From: Aromatoleum buckelii
Lineage (GTDB): Bacteria; Pseudomonadota; Gammaproteobacteria; Burkholderiales; Rhodocyclaceae
NCBI RefSeq assembly: GCF_012910785.2
Contig: NZ_WTVH02000010.1
Span: forward strand, 1,364,001-1,428,000
Length of the DNA: 64,000 nt
Direction of reading: 5' to 3'
The first letter of the stretch is position 1; every line of letters starts with the position of its first letter. Position numbers and translations under genes: made by a program. Positions 1 to 6,715 of the stretch are shown here, in pieces. The notes under the pieces are model-generated. The model was given only the letters and a program-made list of their open reading frames with translations, had not been told where the DNA came from and made no database searches.

Positions 1-180
1 GCGACGAGAGTATGCGCCGGCAAGATCACCGACCAATTTTTCAAAGGGAGGTGGATTTTTAAATGGGTCGTCAACAAGAATCGCGAGCAGTTCTAGCGCC
101 TTTGGTTTAAGACCGCTTGCAGCAAGTTTCTTTGCGTCCTTCAGTGCTTGCCTGGCATAAACGACTTCCCAACTTACCAC
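1..180 (-). CDS. txe: Txe/YoeB-family toxin, 3' part cut by window edge
   Basis: This is a ribosome-dependent mRNA endonuclease toxin, partner of the adjacent YefM-like antitoxin. The 60 codons visible read VSWEVVYARQALKDAKKLA near the start and end in KLVGDLAGAYSRR, the usual Txe/YoeB core. The remaining C-terminus, which carries the catalytic His and Tyr in this family, lies beyond position 1, so activity cannot be judged. The start is taken as a GTG at 178-180 that overlaps the antitoxin's last codons (TGGTAA), a typical translationally coupled antitoxin-toxin arrangement. Identification rests on motif recognition. Confidence 0.85.
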   Translation of the reverse strand, partial: MVSWEVVYARQALKDAKKLAASGLKPKALELLAILVDDPFKNPPPFEKLVGDLAGAYSRR

Positions 181-416
181 TTAAGCTCCTTCGAGCTTTT
201 TGCGAGAGGTTCGGCCATGCCAGCCTTGATGGACCCACGCATGCCAGGTACGGCTAGCAGGTACAGAGTTTCCTGAATCGCGCTCCAGTCTTCTGCGGAG
301 AGAAGCACGGCACTGTTGCGTTTTCCGGTAATGATGATTGGCTCATGAGACTCAACTGTTTGATCAATGAGCCGGTAAAGATTTGCCCGGGCTTCGCTGG
401 CGGTAAGTGTGTTCAT
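174..416 (-). CDS. yefM: YefM/Phd-family antitoxin
   Basis: This 80-residue antitoxin should neutralise the downstream Txe-like toxin and repress their shared promoter. The N-terminus (MNTLTASEARANLYRLIDQ) is the standard YefM/Phd DNA-binding fold. The ATG at 414-416 is chosen over an upstream one at 429-431 because GGAGGTG sits 6 nt before it. The last codons overlap the toxin GTG start. A promoter with an embedded palindrome lies 25-52 bp upstream, consistent with autoregulation. The family assignment is secure; control by conditional cooperativity is assumed from the family, not seen. Confidence 0.9.
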   Translation of the reverse strand: MNTLTASEARANLYRLIDQTVESHEPIIITGKRNSAVLLSAEDWSAIQETLYLLAVPGMRGSIKAGMAEPLAKSSKELKW

Positions 417-440
417 TTCGCGCACCTCCAAAGAGGCTTT

Positions 441-468
441 ATGGTACGCGATGGCGTACGTGTGTCAA
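441..468 (-). promoter_or_regulatory. Promoter and operator of the yefM-txe pair
   Basis: On the minus strand, TTGACA (463-468) and TACCAT (441-446) are separated by 16 nt, a good sigma70 match. Between and overlapping them is a perfect inverted repeat, GTACGC-GATG-GCGTAC (444-459). Its position over the -10 and spacer suits an antitoxin operator. The sequence elements are seen directly; operator function is inferred. Confidence 0.6.
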
Positions 469-499
469 GTGACTCTGACCTGCCTGGCGACCGGACTTC

Positions 500-628
500 A
501 TGCAGGCATGGCTCGCGGAAACGGACGCCGCCGAAGTGCGCTTCTACTGCCACGAAGAGTGGTTCGTGCATCGCTTCCCGCTCGGACACTTCCTCGTCGC
601 GGGCGGGCTGCCGATGCTGGCGGTATAG
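500..628 (+). other. Small unassigned ORF, possible gene remnant
   Basis: An open frame of 42 codons (begins MQAWLAETDAAEVRFYCHEE, ends GGLPMLAV) continues open upstream of its ATG, so it may be the tail of a decayed larger gene. I do not recognise the family. No ribosome binding site precedes the ATG. Its GC-rich codon use differs from the AT-richer dar genes beyond. The interval from 417 to 697 otherwise holds only the yefM promoter. Confidence 0.3.
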
Positions 629-697
629 CGTGGATTTTCAGCCGTCGGCAAAGAGCGTAGCAGTTTGACGGTCAGCTACAAGCGTTTGTTAGGTTTC

Positions 698-1399
698 TCA
701 CACCAGACGTGGCTGCAACTCTGTATTTTCAGAGGCATTATTGACAGGCCCCGATGAAATAATGTCCATATATGCCTCTCGGTTTGCTGTGGCCTCGCGA
801 ATAAGATTGTGTGCCTCAAGTGAGCGATAGAGCGCAACCGAATAGGCTTGGCAGTTGATCGACTTCTCGGGGTTGAATTCAATATCTGTAAATGCATCAT
901 AATCGGACAACTGCTCTACCGCCCATTTGTTCTTATGAAGTGCATTAATATAGAGCCAATCATAGAAGGCAGTGCGCGGTTCTAGGGGCCAAGTTTCGCC
1001 AAAAAATTCGAAATACCTCAAAGAGCCTGATTCCCTAATTCTTGGATCTTTCTTTGCTGCCCTAGATGTCCCATATAGAAGATCTTTATAAGGTCCTCCA
1101 TTGGCAAACACCTTACTTGATTGATACGCCGTTTCAACGGTAAAAATTTTTTGCAGCTTTTGAGTTGTAACCTTGAGGTTGAACGCGCTGAGCGCGACAC
1201 CAAGCTCAACCTCAGATTTACTAGAAATTTCTAATGGACTACCACAGAGATGTTTGGCAACAGCGGCTTCGTGAAGTGATCGAATTGATTTCTGCTTTTG
1301 CATCACTGCCATGCCAGAATGCCAATTAAATTCGACGGATTCAGTTCGTACTAATATTTTTCCCGAGCTGTTTGGTATATAAACTGGGCGTTTAGCCAA
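698..1399 (-). CDS. NADAR-family antitoxin paired with DarT
   Basis: This 233-residue protein is a NADAR-type ADP-ribosyl hydrolase, expected to remove ADP-ribose placed on DNA by the neighbouring DarT. Seen: an N-terminal stretch ending in QKQKSIRSLHEAA, then the NADAR core with VETAYQSSKVF (about 88-98), DPRIRESGSLRYFEFFGETWPLEP (split over 118-141) and TAFYDWLYINAL (143-154), and a C-terminal FTDIEFNPEKSINCQA block. The TTG at 1397-1399 is preferred because GGCGAGG lies 8 nt upstream and the resulting N-terminus (AKRPVYIPN) fits what I recall of the family; an ATG at 1436-1438 is the alternative. The TTG overlaps the darT stop by 8 nt, implying translational coupling. NADAR antitoxins of DarT1 enzymes are known to reverse guanine ADP-ribosylation; the assignment here is by motif recall. 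Confidence 0.75.
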   Translation of the reverse strand: MAKRPVYIPNSSGKILVRTESVEFNWHSGMAVMQKQKSIRSLHEAAVAKHLCGSPLEISSKSEVELGVALSAFNLKVTTQKLQKIFTVETAYQSSKVFANGGPYKDLLYGTSRAAKKDPRIRESGSLRYFEFFGETWPLEPRTAFYDWLYINALHKNKWAVEQLSDYDAFTDIEFNPEKSINCQAYSVALYRSLEAHNLIREATANREAYMDIISSGPVNNASENTELQPRLV

Positions 1400-2480
1400 T
1401 TTGAGTACCTCGCCAATATACGTAATCCATTCGAGCATCGAAATACGACTTATCGTAGCAGAATTCCTTGCCGCCAACACAATCGTGTACGATTTTGGAC
1501 AACCGTTTGTGATCCCGGATACGTTCCTTTTGATCCACTAGCACGTCCAAAATCATGTCCGGCTCAATTTTGTCCATAATTAGAACCTCAGCCTGAGGGT
1601 GCGTGGGGTAGAAATCAGGTATCCGTAGCTCTGAGCGTGGCGGCGCGGTGTCGATATCCGAAAACAAACGCTGAAGCGCATCCAACCCAATACGTTGTTG
1701 TAGAGGAGTCTGCGCCACCGCTCGTGTTGCGGCGTTCTCGACACAAAAGACGCAGTTCTTTTCCCAGAGCACTTGTGGTTTTACACGCAAGACCACCCAA
1801 TCTGTACCAGGATTTTCTTGACGAAGCCGATAGAACATTTTGTAGTTCGGGAAAGATATGGAACAACAAATGGCATCAGGCAAATAATCAAACCTGTAGT
1901 AGTCGTTGACGGCCGTTTGAATACCTGCTGTTTTCAATGAGTTGCGTCCATATAGCCCATGCTGAAGAATTGAGGGTAAGTTCTCAGCGCGAGTAAAGTG
2001 CACAACGTGCTCAACGCCCCTGGAAGCAAGAAAACGCTGCATAGAAAAACTTAACCATTTGGATGAGTCTTTAACTGTTAAGCATTCAGTGTCTTCGAAT
2101 TTAGATCGATTGTCGATCTTGGAAAACGCAATAGCTTTCCCATCTTTAATCGTGATATGTAGCTCATGTTCATAAACGGTGGAAAATCCGCCGTGAACAT
2201 ATTCAAGTATACTTCCCTCAGGAACTATAAGTGTTCCAGAAAACCACTCTGCAAAAATCGGGGTATTTTCGCGGAACTGATATCGACCGTCGATCCCGAT
2301 TAAAAATAACCGCCTATTTTTGATTTCCCAAGTGCCCTGATATCCGCGCCAGCAAGCCGAACTAATGAATTTTGGGGGAACTTCCAGAATGCGCGAATCA
2401 TTGTTTGGTAATGGCGGGCAAAACGCCATTGAGGTCATTTTTCCTTCAATAACTATTTTTTCATGGACTTGATATGTCAT
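1392..2480 (-). CDS. darT: DarT-family DNA ADP-ribosyltransferase toxin with extra N-terminal domain
   Basis: A 362-residue protein. The C-terminal half (about 150-325) is a DarT (DUF4433) domain: VEHVVHFTRAENLPSILQHGL (156-176, with the HFT triad of the NAD pocket), a YYRFDYLPDAICCSISFPNY segment (194-213) and QAEVLI (296-301) with the likely catalytic Glu298. DarT enzymes use NAD+ to ADP-ribosylate DNA bases. Residues 1-130 form a separate beta-rich-looking domain (SMAFCPPLP, SACWRGYQGTWEI, AEWFSGTL, YVHGGFSTVYEHELH) that canonical DarT, about 210 residues, lacks; I have seen similar stand-alone hypothetical proteins but cannot name its role. The ATG directly abuts the IS end at 2481, so the native promoter and leader are gone. 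The GAGG in the IS terminus lies 5 nt before the ATG. The gene overlaps the antitoxin downstream. Confidence 0.8.
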   Translation of the reverse strand: MTYQVHEKIVIEGKMTSMAFCPPLPNNDSRILEVPPKFISSACWRGYQGTWEIKNRRLFLIGIDGRYQFRENTPIFAEWFSGTLIVPEGSILEYVHGGFSTVYEHELHITIKDGKAIAFSKIDNRSKFEDTECLTVKDSSKWLSFSMQRFLASRGVEHVVHFTRAENLPSILQHGLYGRNSLKTAGIQTAVNDYYRFDYLPDAICCSISFPNYKMFYRLRQENPGTDWVVLRVKPQVLWEKNCVFCVENAATRAVAQTPLQQRIGLDALQRLFSDIDTAPPRSELRIPDFYPTHPQAEVLIMDKIEPDMILDVLVDQKERIRDHKRLSKIVHDCVGGKEFCYDKSYFDARMDYVYWRGTQIG

Positions 2481-3415
2481 GGGCGCCTCGAAAAACCTCG
2501 ACTCGCCCACCCTTGGTAAAATTACAGCGTCCTCAATCTCGCCACAGCCGACATCGATGAAACCGCGCAGCGCCATCAAGACCGACCTGTTTGCCTTTGA
2601 TGCCCACTGCAAGAAGATCGACACGCTGGGTGACCCGCTGGTCGAGATCGAATCGCATATCGATTTTCCCGCGCTGGCGGCCGAGGTCGATATGATTGCG
2701 CCGCGACTCGTGAGTGCGCAGGGCGGGCGCCCGCCATACCCGACCGAGACGATGGTGCGCATCCTGGTGTTGAAGCGTCTGTACAACCTGTCCGATGAGC
2801 AGATGGAGTACCAGTTGCTCGACCGCATGAGCTACAAGCGCTTCTGCGGACTGGCGAATGCGACGAACGTTCCGGATCGCACCACGGTGTGGACCTTCGA
2901 GAACCGGATTGGTGAAGCGGGGGCGAAGGCCTTGTTCGACGGGGTCTCGACGCAGCTGCTCAAGAAGGGGTTCATCGCGCGCGGCGGTCAGATCATCGAC
3001 GCGACGCTGGTGCCGGCGCCCAAGCAGCACAACCGCCGCGGCGAGAAGGAACTGATCGAGCAAGGCGCAATGCCCGCCTCGTGGCGCCCGGCGAAGCGGC
3101 GCCAGAAGGATACTGAGGCGACCTGGACCAGGAAGCACGGCAAGAGCTACTTCGGCTACAAGCTGTCGATCAACATCGACAAGAAGTACAAGATCATCCG
3201 CCGAATCGAGACCGATACTGCCAGCACGCACGACAGCCAGCACTTTGACAACGTCTTCGACACGCGCAACACGAGCCGCGATGTCTATGCCGATCGGGGC
3301 TACCCGTCCGAGCAGCGTGAAGCCAGGCTCAAGGAGAACGGCTTTCGCAACCAGATCCAGCGGAAGGGCAAGCGCAACAAGCCGCTGTCCGAGTGCCAGC
3401 AGCGACGCAACAAAC
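2481..3415 (+). mobile_element. IS5-family element, copy 1, 3'-truncated
   Basis: The left terminal inverted repeat (starts GGGCGCCTCGAAAAACC) abuts the darT start codon at 2480. The element runs 935 bp and stops inside the transposase gene, where copy 2 begins. The lost part is about 344 bp, including the right end. By eye it matches copy 2 base for base across the whole retained length. No remainder of copy 1 is found to the right of copy 2, so simple insertion of copy 2 into copy 1 does not explain the structure without a further deletion. Confidence 0.85.
2557..3415 (+). pseudogene. Truncated IS5-family transposase (copy 1)
   Basis: The gene is identical to the first 286-287 codons of the intact copy starting at 3492. 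It keeps the first two acidic residues of the DDE triad (D148 and D246) but loses E296. The frame reads on into the left end of copy 2 and stops at 3495 after an unrelated arginine-rich tail. The product is expected to be inactive, though it could in principle bind IS ends. Confidence 0.85.
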
Positions 3416-3441
3416 GGGCGCCTCGAAAAACCTCGACTCGC
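3416..3441 (+). repeat. Left terminal inverted repeat of IS copy 2
   Basis: Begins GGGCGCCTCGAAAAACC. The complement of the right end begins GGGCACCTCGAATAACC, differing at two of 17 positions. The same left end occurs at 2481 in copy 1. Confidence 0.8.
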
Positions 3442-3491
3442 CCACCCTTGGTAAAATTACAGCGTCCTCAATCTCGCCACAGCCGACATCG

Positions 3492-4529
3492 ATGAAACCG
3501 CGCAGCGCCATCAAGACCGACCTGTTTGCCTTTGATGCCCACTGCAAGAAGATCGACACGCTGGGTGACCCGCTGGTCGAGATCGAATCGCATATCGATT
3601 TTCCCGCGCTGGCGGCCGAGGTCGATATGATTGCGCCGCGACTCGTGAGTGCGCAGGGCGGGCGCCCGCCATACCCGACCGAGACGATGGTGCGCATCCT
3701 GGTGTTGAAGCGTCTGTACAACCTGTCCGATGAGCAGATGGAGTACCAGTTGCTCGACCGCATGAGCTACAAGCGCTTCTGCGGACTGGCGAATGCGACG
3801 AACGTTCCGGATCGCACCACGGTGTGGACCTTCGAGAACCGGATTGGTGAAGCGGGGGCGAAGGCCTTGTTCGACGGGGTCTCGACGCAGCTGCTCAAGA
3901 AGGGGTTCATCGCGCGCGGCGGTCAGATCATCGACGCGACGCTGGTGCCGGCGCCCAAGCAGCACAACCGCCGCGGCGAGAAGGAACTGATCGAGCAAGG
4001 CGCAATGCCCGCCTCGTGGCGCCCGGCGAAGCGGCGCCAGAAGGATACTGAGGCGACCTGGACCAGGAAGCACGGCAAGAGCTACTTCGGCTACAAGCTG
4101 TCGATCAACATCGACAAGAAGTACAAGATCATCCGCCGAATCGAGACCGATACTGCCAGCACGCACGACAGCCAGCACTTTGACAACGTCTTCGACACGC
4201 GCAACACGAGCCGCGATGTCTATGCCGATCGGGGCTACCCGTCCGAGCAGCGTGAAGCCAGGCTCAAGGAGAACGGCTTTCGCAACCAGATCCAGCGGAA
4301 GGGCAAGCGCAACAAGCCGCTGTCCGAGTGCCAGCAGCGACGCAACAAACGCATCGCCAAGACGCGTGCGCGGGTCGAGCACGTGTTCGGGGCCATCGAG
4401 CAGATGGGCGGCAAGCTGCTGCGCACCATCGGTCAGGCGCGGGCGAACTTTGCGATGACGATGATGGCTGCCTGCTACAACCTGAAGCGGCTGGTCTATT
4501 TCAGGAAGGCCGGAATCGAGGCCTTCTGA
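3492..4529 (+). CDS. IS5-family DDE transposase
   Basis: A 345-residue transposase with an N-terminal DUF772-type DNA-binding region (GGRPPYPTETMVRILVLKRL at 57-76) and a DDE core. The acidic triad is D148 (QIIDATLVPAP), D246 (VYADRGYPS) and E296 (RARVEHVFG). The ATG at 3492 is chosen because the product then starts MKPRSAIKTDLFAF, a usual N-terminus; no strong ribosome binding site is seen. The gene is complete and the element has both ends, so it may still be mobile. Confidence 0.9.
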   Translation: MKPRSAIKTDLFAFDAHCKKIDTLGDPLVEIESHIDFPALAAEVDMIAPRLVSAQGGRPPYPTETMVRILVLKRLYNLSDEQMEYQLLDRMSYKRFCGLANATNVPDRTTVWTFENRIGEAGAKALFDGVSTQLLKKGFIARGGQIIDATLVPAPKQHNRRGEKELIEQGAMPASWRPAKRRQKDTEATWTRKHGKSYFGYKLSINIDKKYKIIRRIETDTASTHDSQHFDNVFDTRNTSRDVYADRGYPSEQREARLKENGFRNQIQRKGKRNKPLSECQQRRNKRIAKTRARVEHVFGAIEQMGGKLLRTIGQARANFAMTMMAACYNLKRLVYFRKAGIEAF

Positions 4530-4668
4530 CGCCCGAAATGGGCCGCATCGCCGATGTCCGAGGCGATTCGAGGCAAAAACTGAGCGACACCGCGGGAAGA
4601 AGCGGTGATTTGCCGAAGGAACTGAACCGAATTCGGTCGCGGTCATCGTGTCGCACCGGGGTTCATTG

Positions 4669-4694
4669 AAAACCTCGGGTTATTCGAGGTGCCC
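4669..4694 (+). repeat. Right terminal inverted repeat of IS copy 2
   Basis: Read on the minus strand from 4694 it starts GGGCACCTCGAATAACCCG and pairs with the left ends at 2481 and 3416. It interrupts the DUF6953-like gene that starts at 4779. Confidence 0.8.
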
Positions 4695-4779
4695 AGACAA
4701 CGGTTTCTTGGTATAGGTATTTCATCCGTTGGAGTTCGCTCAACATCCACTCGGCAACATCATCAGGAGTGGTTGTCAT
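4695..4779 (-). pseudogene. DUF6953-like small protein, 5' fragment cut by IS
   Basis: The first 28 codons (MTTTPDDVAEWMLSELQR, then MKYLYQETVV) survive before the reading frame runs into the right end of the IS at 4694. The N-terminus resembles the small DUF6953 family as I recall it, which usually has about 85 residues. It starts 2 nt after the stop of the YodC-like gene, so both were one operon reading toward darT. Its 3' part is missing on the other side of the IS, so DNA was lost during or after insertion. Confidence 0.55.
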
Positions 4780-4781
4780 GA

Positions 4782-4936
4782 TTAGGGTTTCTTTTCTTCC
4801 TGATACATCACCACAGCATCAAACGGAAACGCTCCCGCTTCCTTTTTGCTTCCAGCAAACCAACCTGTATGAACAACATTTTCGGTCCGCCGGAATTCAA
4901 TTGAACGATATCGCCGATTTTGAATTTCTCTGCCAT
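4782..4936 (-). pseudogene. YodC/DUF2158-family protein, frameshifted
   Basis: Translation from the ATG at 4934-4936, 6-7 nt after AGAAGGAG, gives MAEKFKIGDIVQLNSGGPKM, the DUF2158 signature. The frame then leaves the family. The expected continuation, VVHTGWFAGSKKEAGAFPFDAVV, is found in another frame ending at 4782. Five bases (4873-4877) sit where six would restore the frame, so a one-base loss is likely. The uncorrected frame would run to 4808 with an unrelated tail. Function of this small family is unknown. Confidence 0.7.
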
Positions 4937-5090
4937 TGCTATCTCCTTCTGAGAGTTGATTATTGAAAGGCACAACGTATGGTCGACGCCAAGTGTCGGC
5001 GTAAAAATGTTATTGGACATGTCGGATAAGCCGGGACTGACTGGCAAGCCTTTGTTCTGGCAGGTGTGCCGTTTATATCGATAAAGCATT

Positions 5091-5510
5091 TTGCCCAATA
5101 ACTTGGAACAAGCCATCCGGTTTCTCGGTACGACTGCGCCATGGCTGCTCGGTCTTTTCGGGGATCGGCTGCGGCTGAAGCACTACAGCCTGCGCACCGA
5201 GCAGGCGTATGTCGTCTGGGTCAAAAGATACATCATTCATCACCATCGGCGCCATCCAAACGACATGGGAAAGCAGGAGAGGGGGGCTTTCCAGACCTCG
5301 CTCGCGGCTGAGCGCGACGTGAGGGCGGCGACACAGGGACAGGTTTTGTCGGCGATTCCGTTTACCGGGAGGTGCTGGAGCGCCTCTTGCCATGGCTGGA
5401 TGAGGTGACGCGGACGAAGAGGCCGGTGCGCTTATCTTCGGTGAGGTCGCGCGAGGAAGTGCAGCGGCTGATCGCGGGGGTGGATGGCCCTTCGCAGGGG
5501 CTGATCATCG
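5091..5510 (+). pseudogene. Decayed tyrosine recombinase / integron-integrase-like remnant
   Basis: The first frame encodes the N-terminal SAM-like core-binding domain of phage and integron integrases (RLRLKHYSLRTEQAYVVWVKRY, then HHRRHPNDMG and LAAERDVRAATQGQ). Near 5360 homology jumps to another frame (YREVLERLLPWLDEV, then REEVQRLIAGVDG), so at least one frameshift is present. Similarity stops near 5510, before any of the catalytic R-H-R-Y residues. It is a dead remnant that may mark an old integration event at the edge of the island. Confidence 0.75.
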
Positions 5511-5650
5511 CGCCGCCGGATATGAGAAACTGCCGCGAACGCGGATCGTTCGCGCGTCCAGCCGATTTTGTCCCGCCGAAACCTTCCGTTTCCGTCCGCG
5601 GTCCTCGGGCGGCGCGTACTCCACCGCCTTTGAACCCTGCAGGAGAGTCG

Positions 5651-6136
5651 ATGCATCTGCCCAACCACCAACTCGCGATGACCGTGCTGATGACGCCGGA
5701 CATGGCCAATTTTTCCGGTAACGTCCATGGCGGCACGATCCTCAAGCTGCTCGACCAGGTCGCCTATGCGTGTGCGAGCCGCTACGCCGGCCACTATGTC
5801 GTGACGCTGTCGGTGGATCAGGTGATGTTCCGCCAGCCGATCCACGTCGGGGAGCTCGTGAGCTTTCTCGCGTCGGTCAATTACACCGGCAAGACGTCGA
5901 TGGAAGTCGGCATCAAGGTGCTGGCCGAGAACATCCGCGAAAAGGTCGTGCGCCACGCGAACAGCTGCTTCTTTACGATGGTCGCGGTCGACGATGAGGG
6001 CCGCTCGATCCCGGTCCCGCCGCTCGTCCCGACGACGCCCGACGAGCTGCGGCGTCACGCCGCCGCGCAGATCCGCCGCGAATTGCGCCATGAATTCGAC
6101 CTGCGCCAGCGCGCGTTGAGGCCGGCAGCAGCATGA
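5651..6136 (+). CDS. YciA-like acyl-CoA thioesterase
   Basis: This 161-residue single hotdog-fold protein is expected to hydrolyse acyl-CoA esters to free acids in the cytoplasm. Seen: [20 protein letters not shown] near the N-terminus, [15 protein letters not shown] with the family Asp, and [18 protein letters not shown], all typical of the YciA/acyl-CoA hydrolase group. The ATG at 5651 follows AGGAGAG by 3-4 nt; the frame is open upstream only because of the decayed integrase. It overlaps the next gene by ATGA, so the two are co-translated. Confidence 0.85.
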   Translation: MHLPNHQLAMTVLMTPDMANFSGNVHGGTILKLLDQVAYACASRYAGHYVVTLSVDQVMFRQPIHVGELVSFLASVNYTGKTSMEVGIKVLAENIREKVVRHANSCFFTMVAVDDEGRSIPVPPLVPTTPDELRRHAAAQIRRELRHEFDLRQRALRPAAA

Positions 6137-6363
6137 GCGGCACCCAAGCGAACAATCCGCTGCACGGCGTCACGCTCGAACGCATGCTGACCGAGCTGGT
6201 GGCGCATTACGGCTGGGACGAGCTCGGGCAGGAAATCCCGATCCGTTGCTTCCAGCACGAGCCGAGCGTCGCGTCGAGCCTCAAGTTCCTGCGCCGCACT
6301 CCGTGGGCGCGCGAGCGGGTCGAGTCGCTGTATCTCTACGTGCTGCGCTTGCGCCGAAGATAA
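6133..6363 (+). CDS. VF530-family (DUF2132) small protein
   Basis: A 76-residue protein matching the VF530/DUF2132 family: [19 protein letters not shown], then [32 protein letters not shown]. Family members have a small helical fold and are suspected DNA binders; the function is not established. Its ATG overlaps the thioesterase stop (ATGA), so it is the second gene of that operon. Confidence 0.85.
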   Translation: MSGTQANNPLHGVTLERMLTELVAHYGWDELGQEIPIRCFQHEPSVASSLKFLRRTPWARERVESLYLYVLRLRRR

Positions 6364-6506
6364 GCCGGTGCGGGCGTCCACAACGGTCTATGATGACCGT
6401 GCCCTGTTCCCGGTTGTTCGCAAGTATCGCCGGCGGGGCCACCCAGTAACGGCAACAAGGCGGTGACGGCGCCTTTCACGGCGCACGCATTGCAAGGAGA
6501 AACACA

Positions 6507-6629
6507 ATGGCCAAAGGTCAGGTACGCGGAAACAAAGAGGCCAAGAAGCCGAAACAGCCGAAAAAACCGGAACCGCCGGCGGCGGGCGGAATCATGGCGC
6601 CGAAGACGGACAAGTCCGGAAAGAAATAG
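6507..6629 (+). CDS. Small Lys/Pro-rich protein, 40 residues
   Basis: The product is highly basic and disordered-looking: MAKGQVRGNKEAKKPKQPKK, then EPPAAGG and a TDKSGKK tail. AAGGAGA lies 6 nt before the ATG and a strong terminator follows 28 nt after the stop, which supports a real short gene. Similar small 'KEAKKPK' proteins occur in many proteobacteria without known function. The 143 bp before it contain no other gene. Confidence 0.7.
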   Translation: MAKGQVRGNKEAKKPKQPKKPEPPAAGGIMAPKTDKSGKK

Positions 6630-6656
6630 CCTCTCGGCTTGCTTCGGCAAACCACG

Positions 6657-6684
6657 AAAAAACCGGCGTCAAGCCGGTTTTTTG
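6657..6684. terminator. Bidirectional rho-independent terminator
   Basis: An inverted repeat AACCGGC-gtcaa-GCCGGTT is flanked by six A on the left and six T on the right, so it can stop transcription from both sides. It sits between the small Lys/Pro-rich gene (+) and the convergent BNR-repeat gene (-). Confidence 0.9.
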
Positions 6685-6715
6685 TTGCCCCCGGATCGCG
6701 CGTCTGTCGAAGGGT

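Larger units (their letters stand above)
2481..4350 (+). repeat. 935-bp tandem direct repeat made by two IS copies
   Basis: Positions 2481-3415 and 3416-4350 appear identical at a fixed offset of 935 bp. The repeat comes from two directly adjacent IS copies in the same orientation. Homologous recombination between them would leave one intact element. Confidence 0.85.
3416..4694 (+). mobile_element. IS5-family insertion sequence, copy 2, intact
   Basis: A 1279-bp element with one transposase gene and terminal inverted repeats: left 3416-3441, right 4669-4694. The outer 17 bp of the two ends match at 15 positions. No target duplication is visible: the outer flanks are tcat (2477-2480) and agac (4695-4698), and the internal flank is aaac. 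That fits a rearrangement after insertion. Confidence 0.9.

Noticed and set aside
1392-2828. Longer DarT reading frame continuing into the IS to 2828
   Set aside because: The extension is translated from the IS end and antisense transposase, so it is an insertion by-product; the ATG at 2480 is the likely start.
2533-4646. Minus-strand open frames across the two IS copies
   Set aside because: They are antisense to the DDE transposase and differ only by the repeat; no family is recognised.
5091-5640. Possible integron (attI/attC array) beside the integrase remnant
   Set aside because: No repeat cassettes or paired core sites were seen; only the broken recombinase is present.
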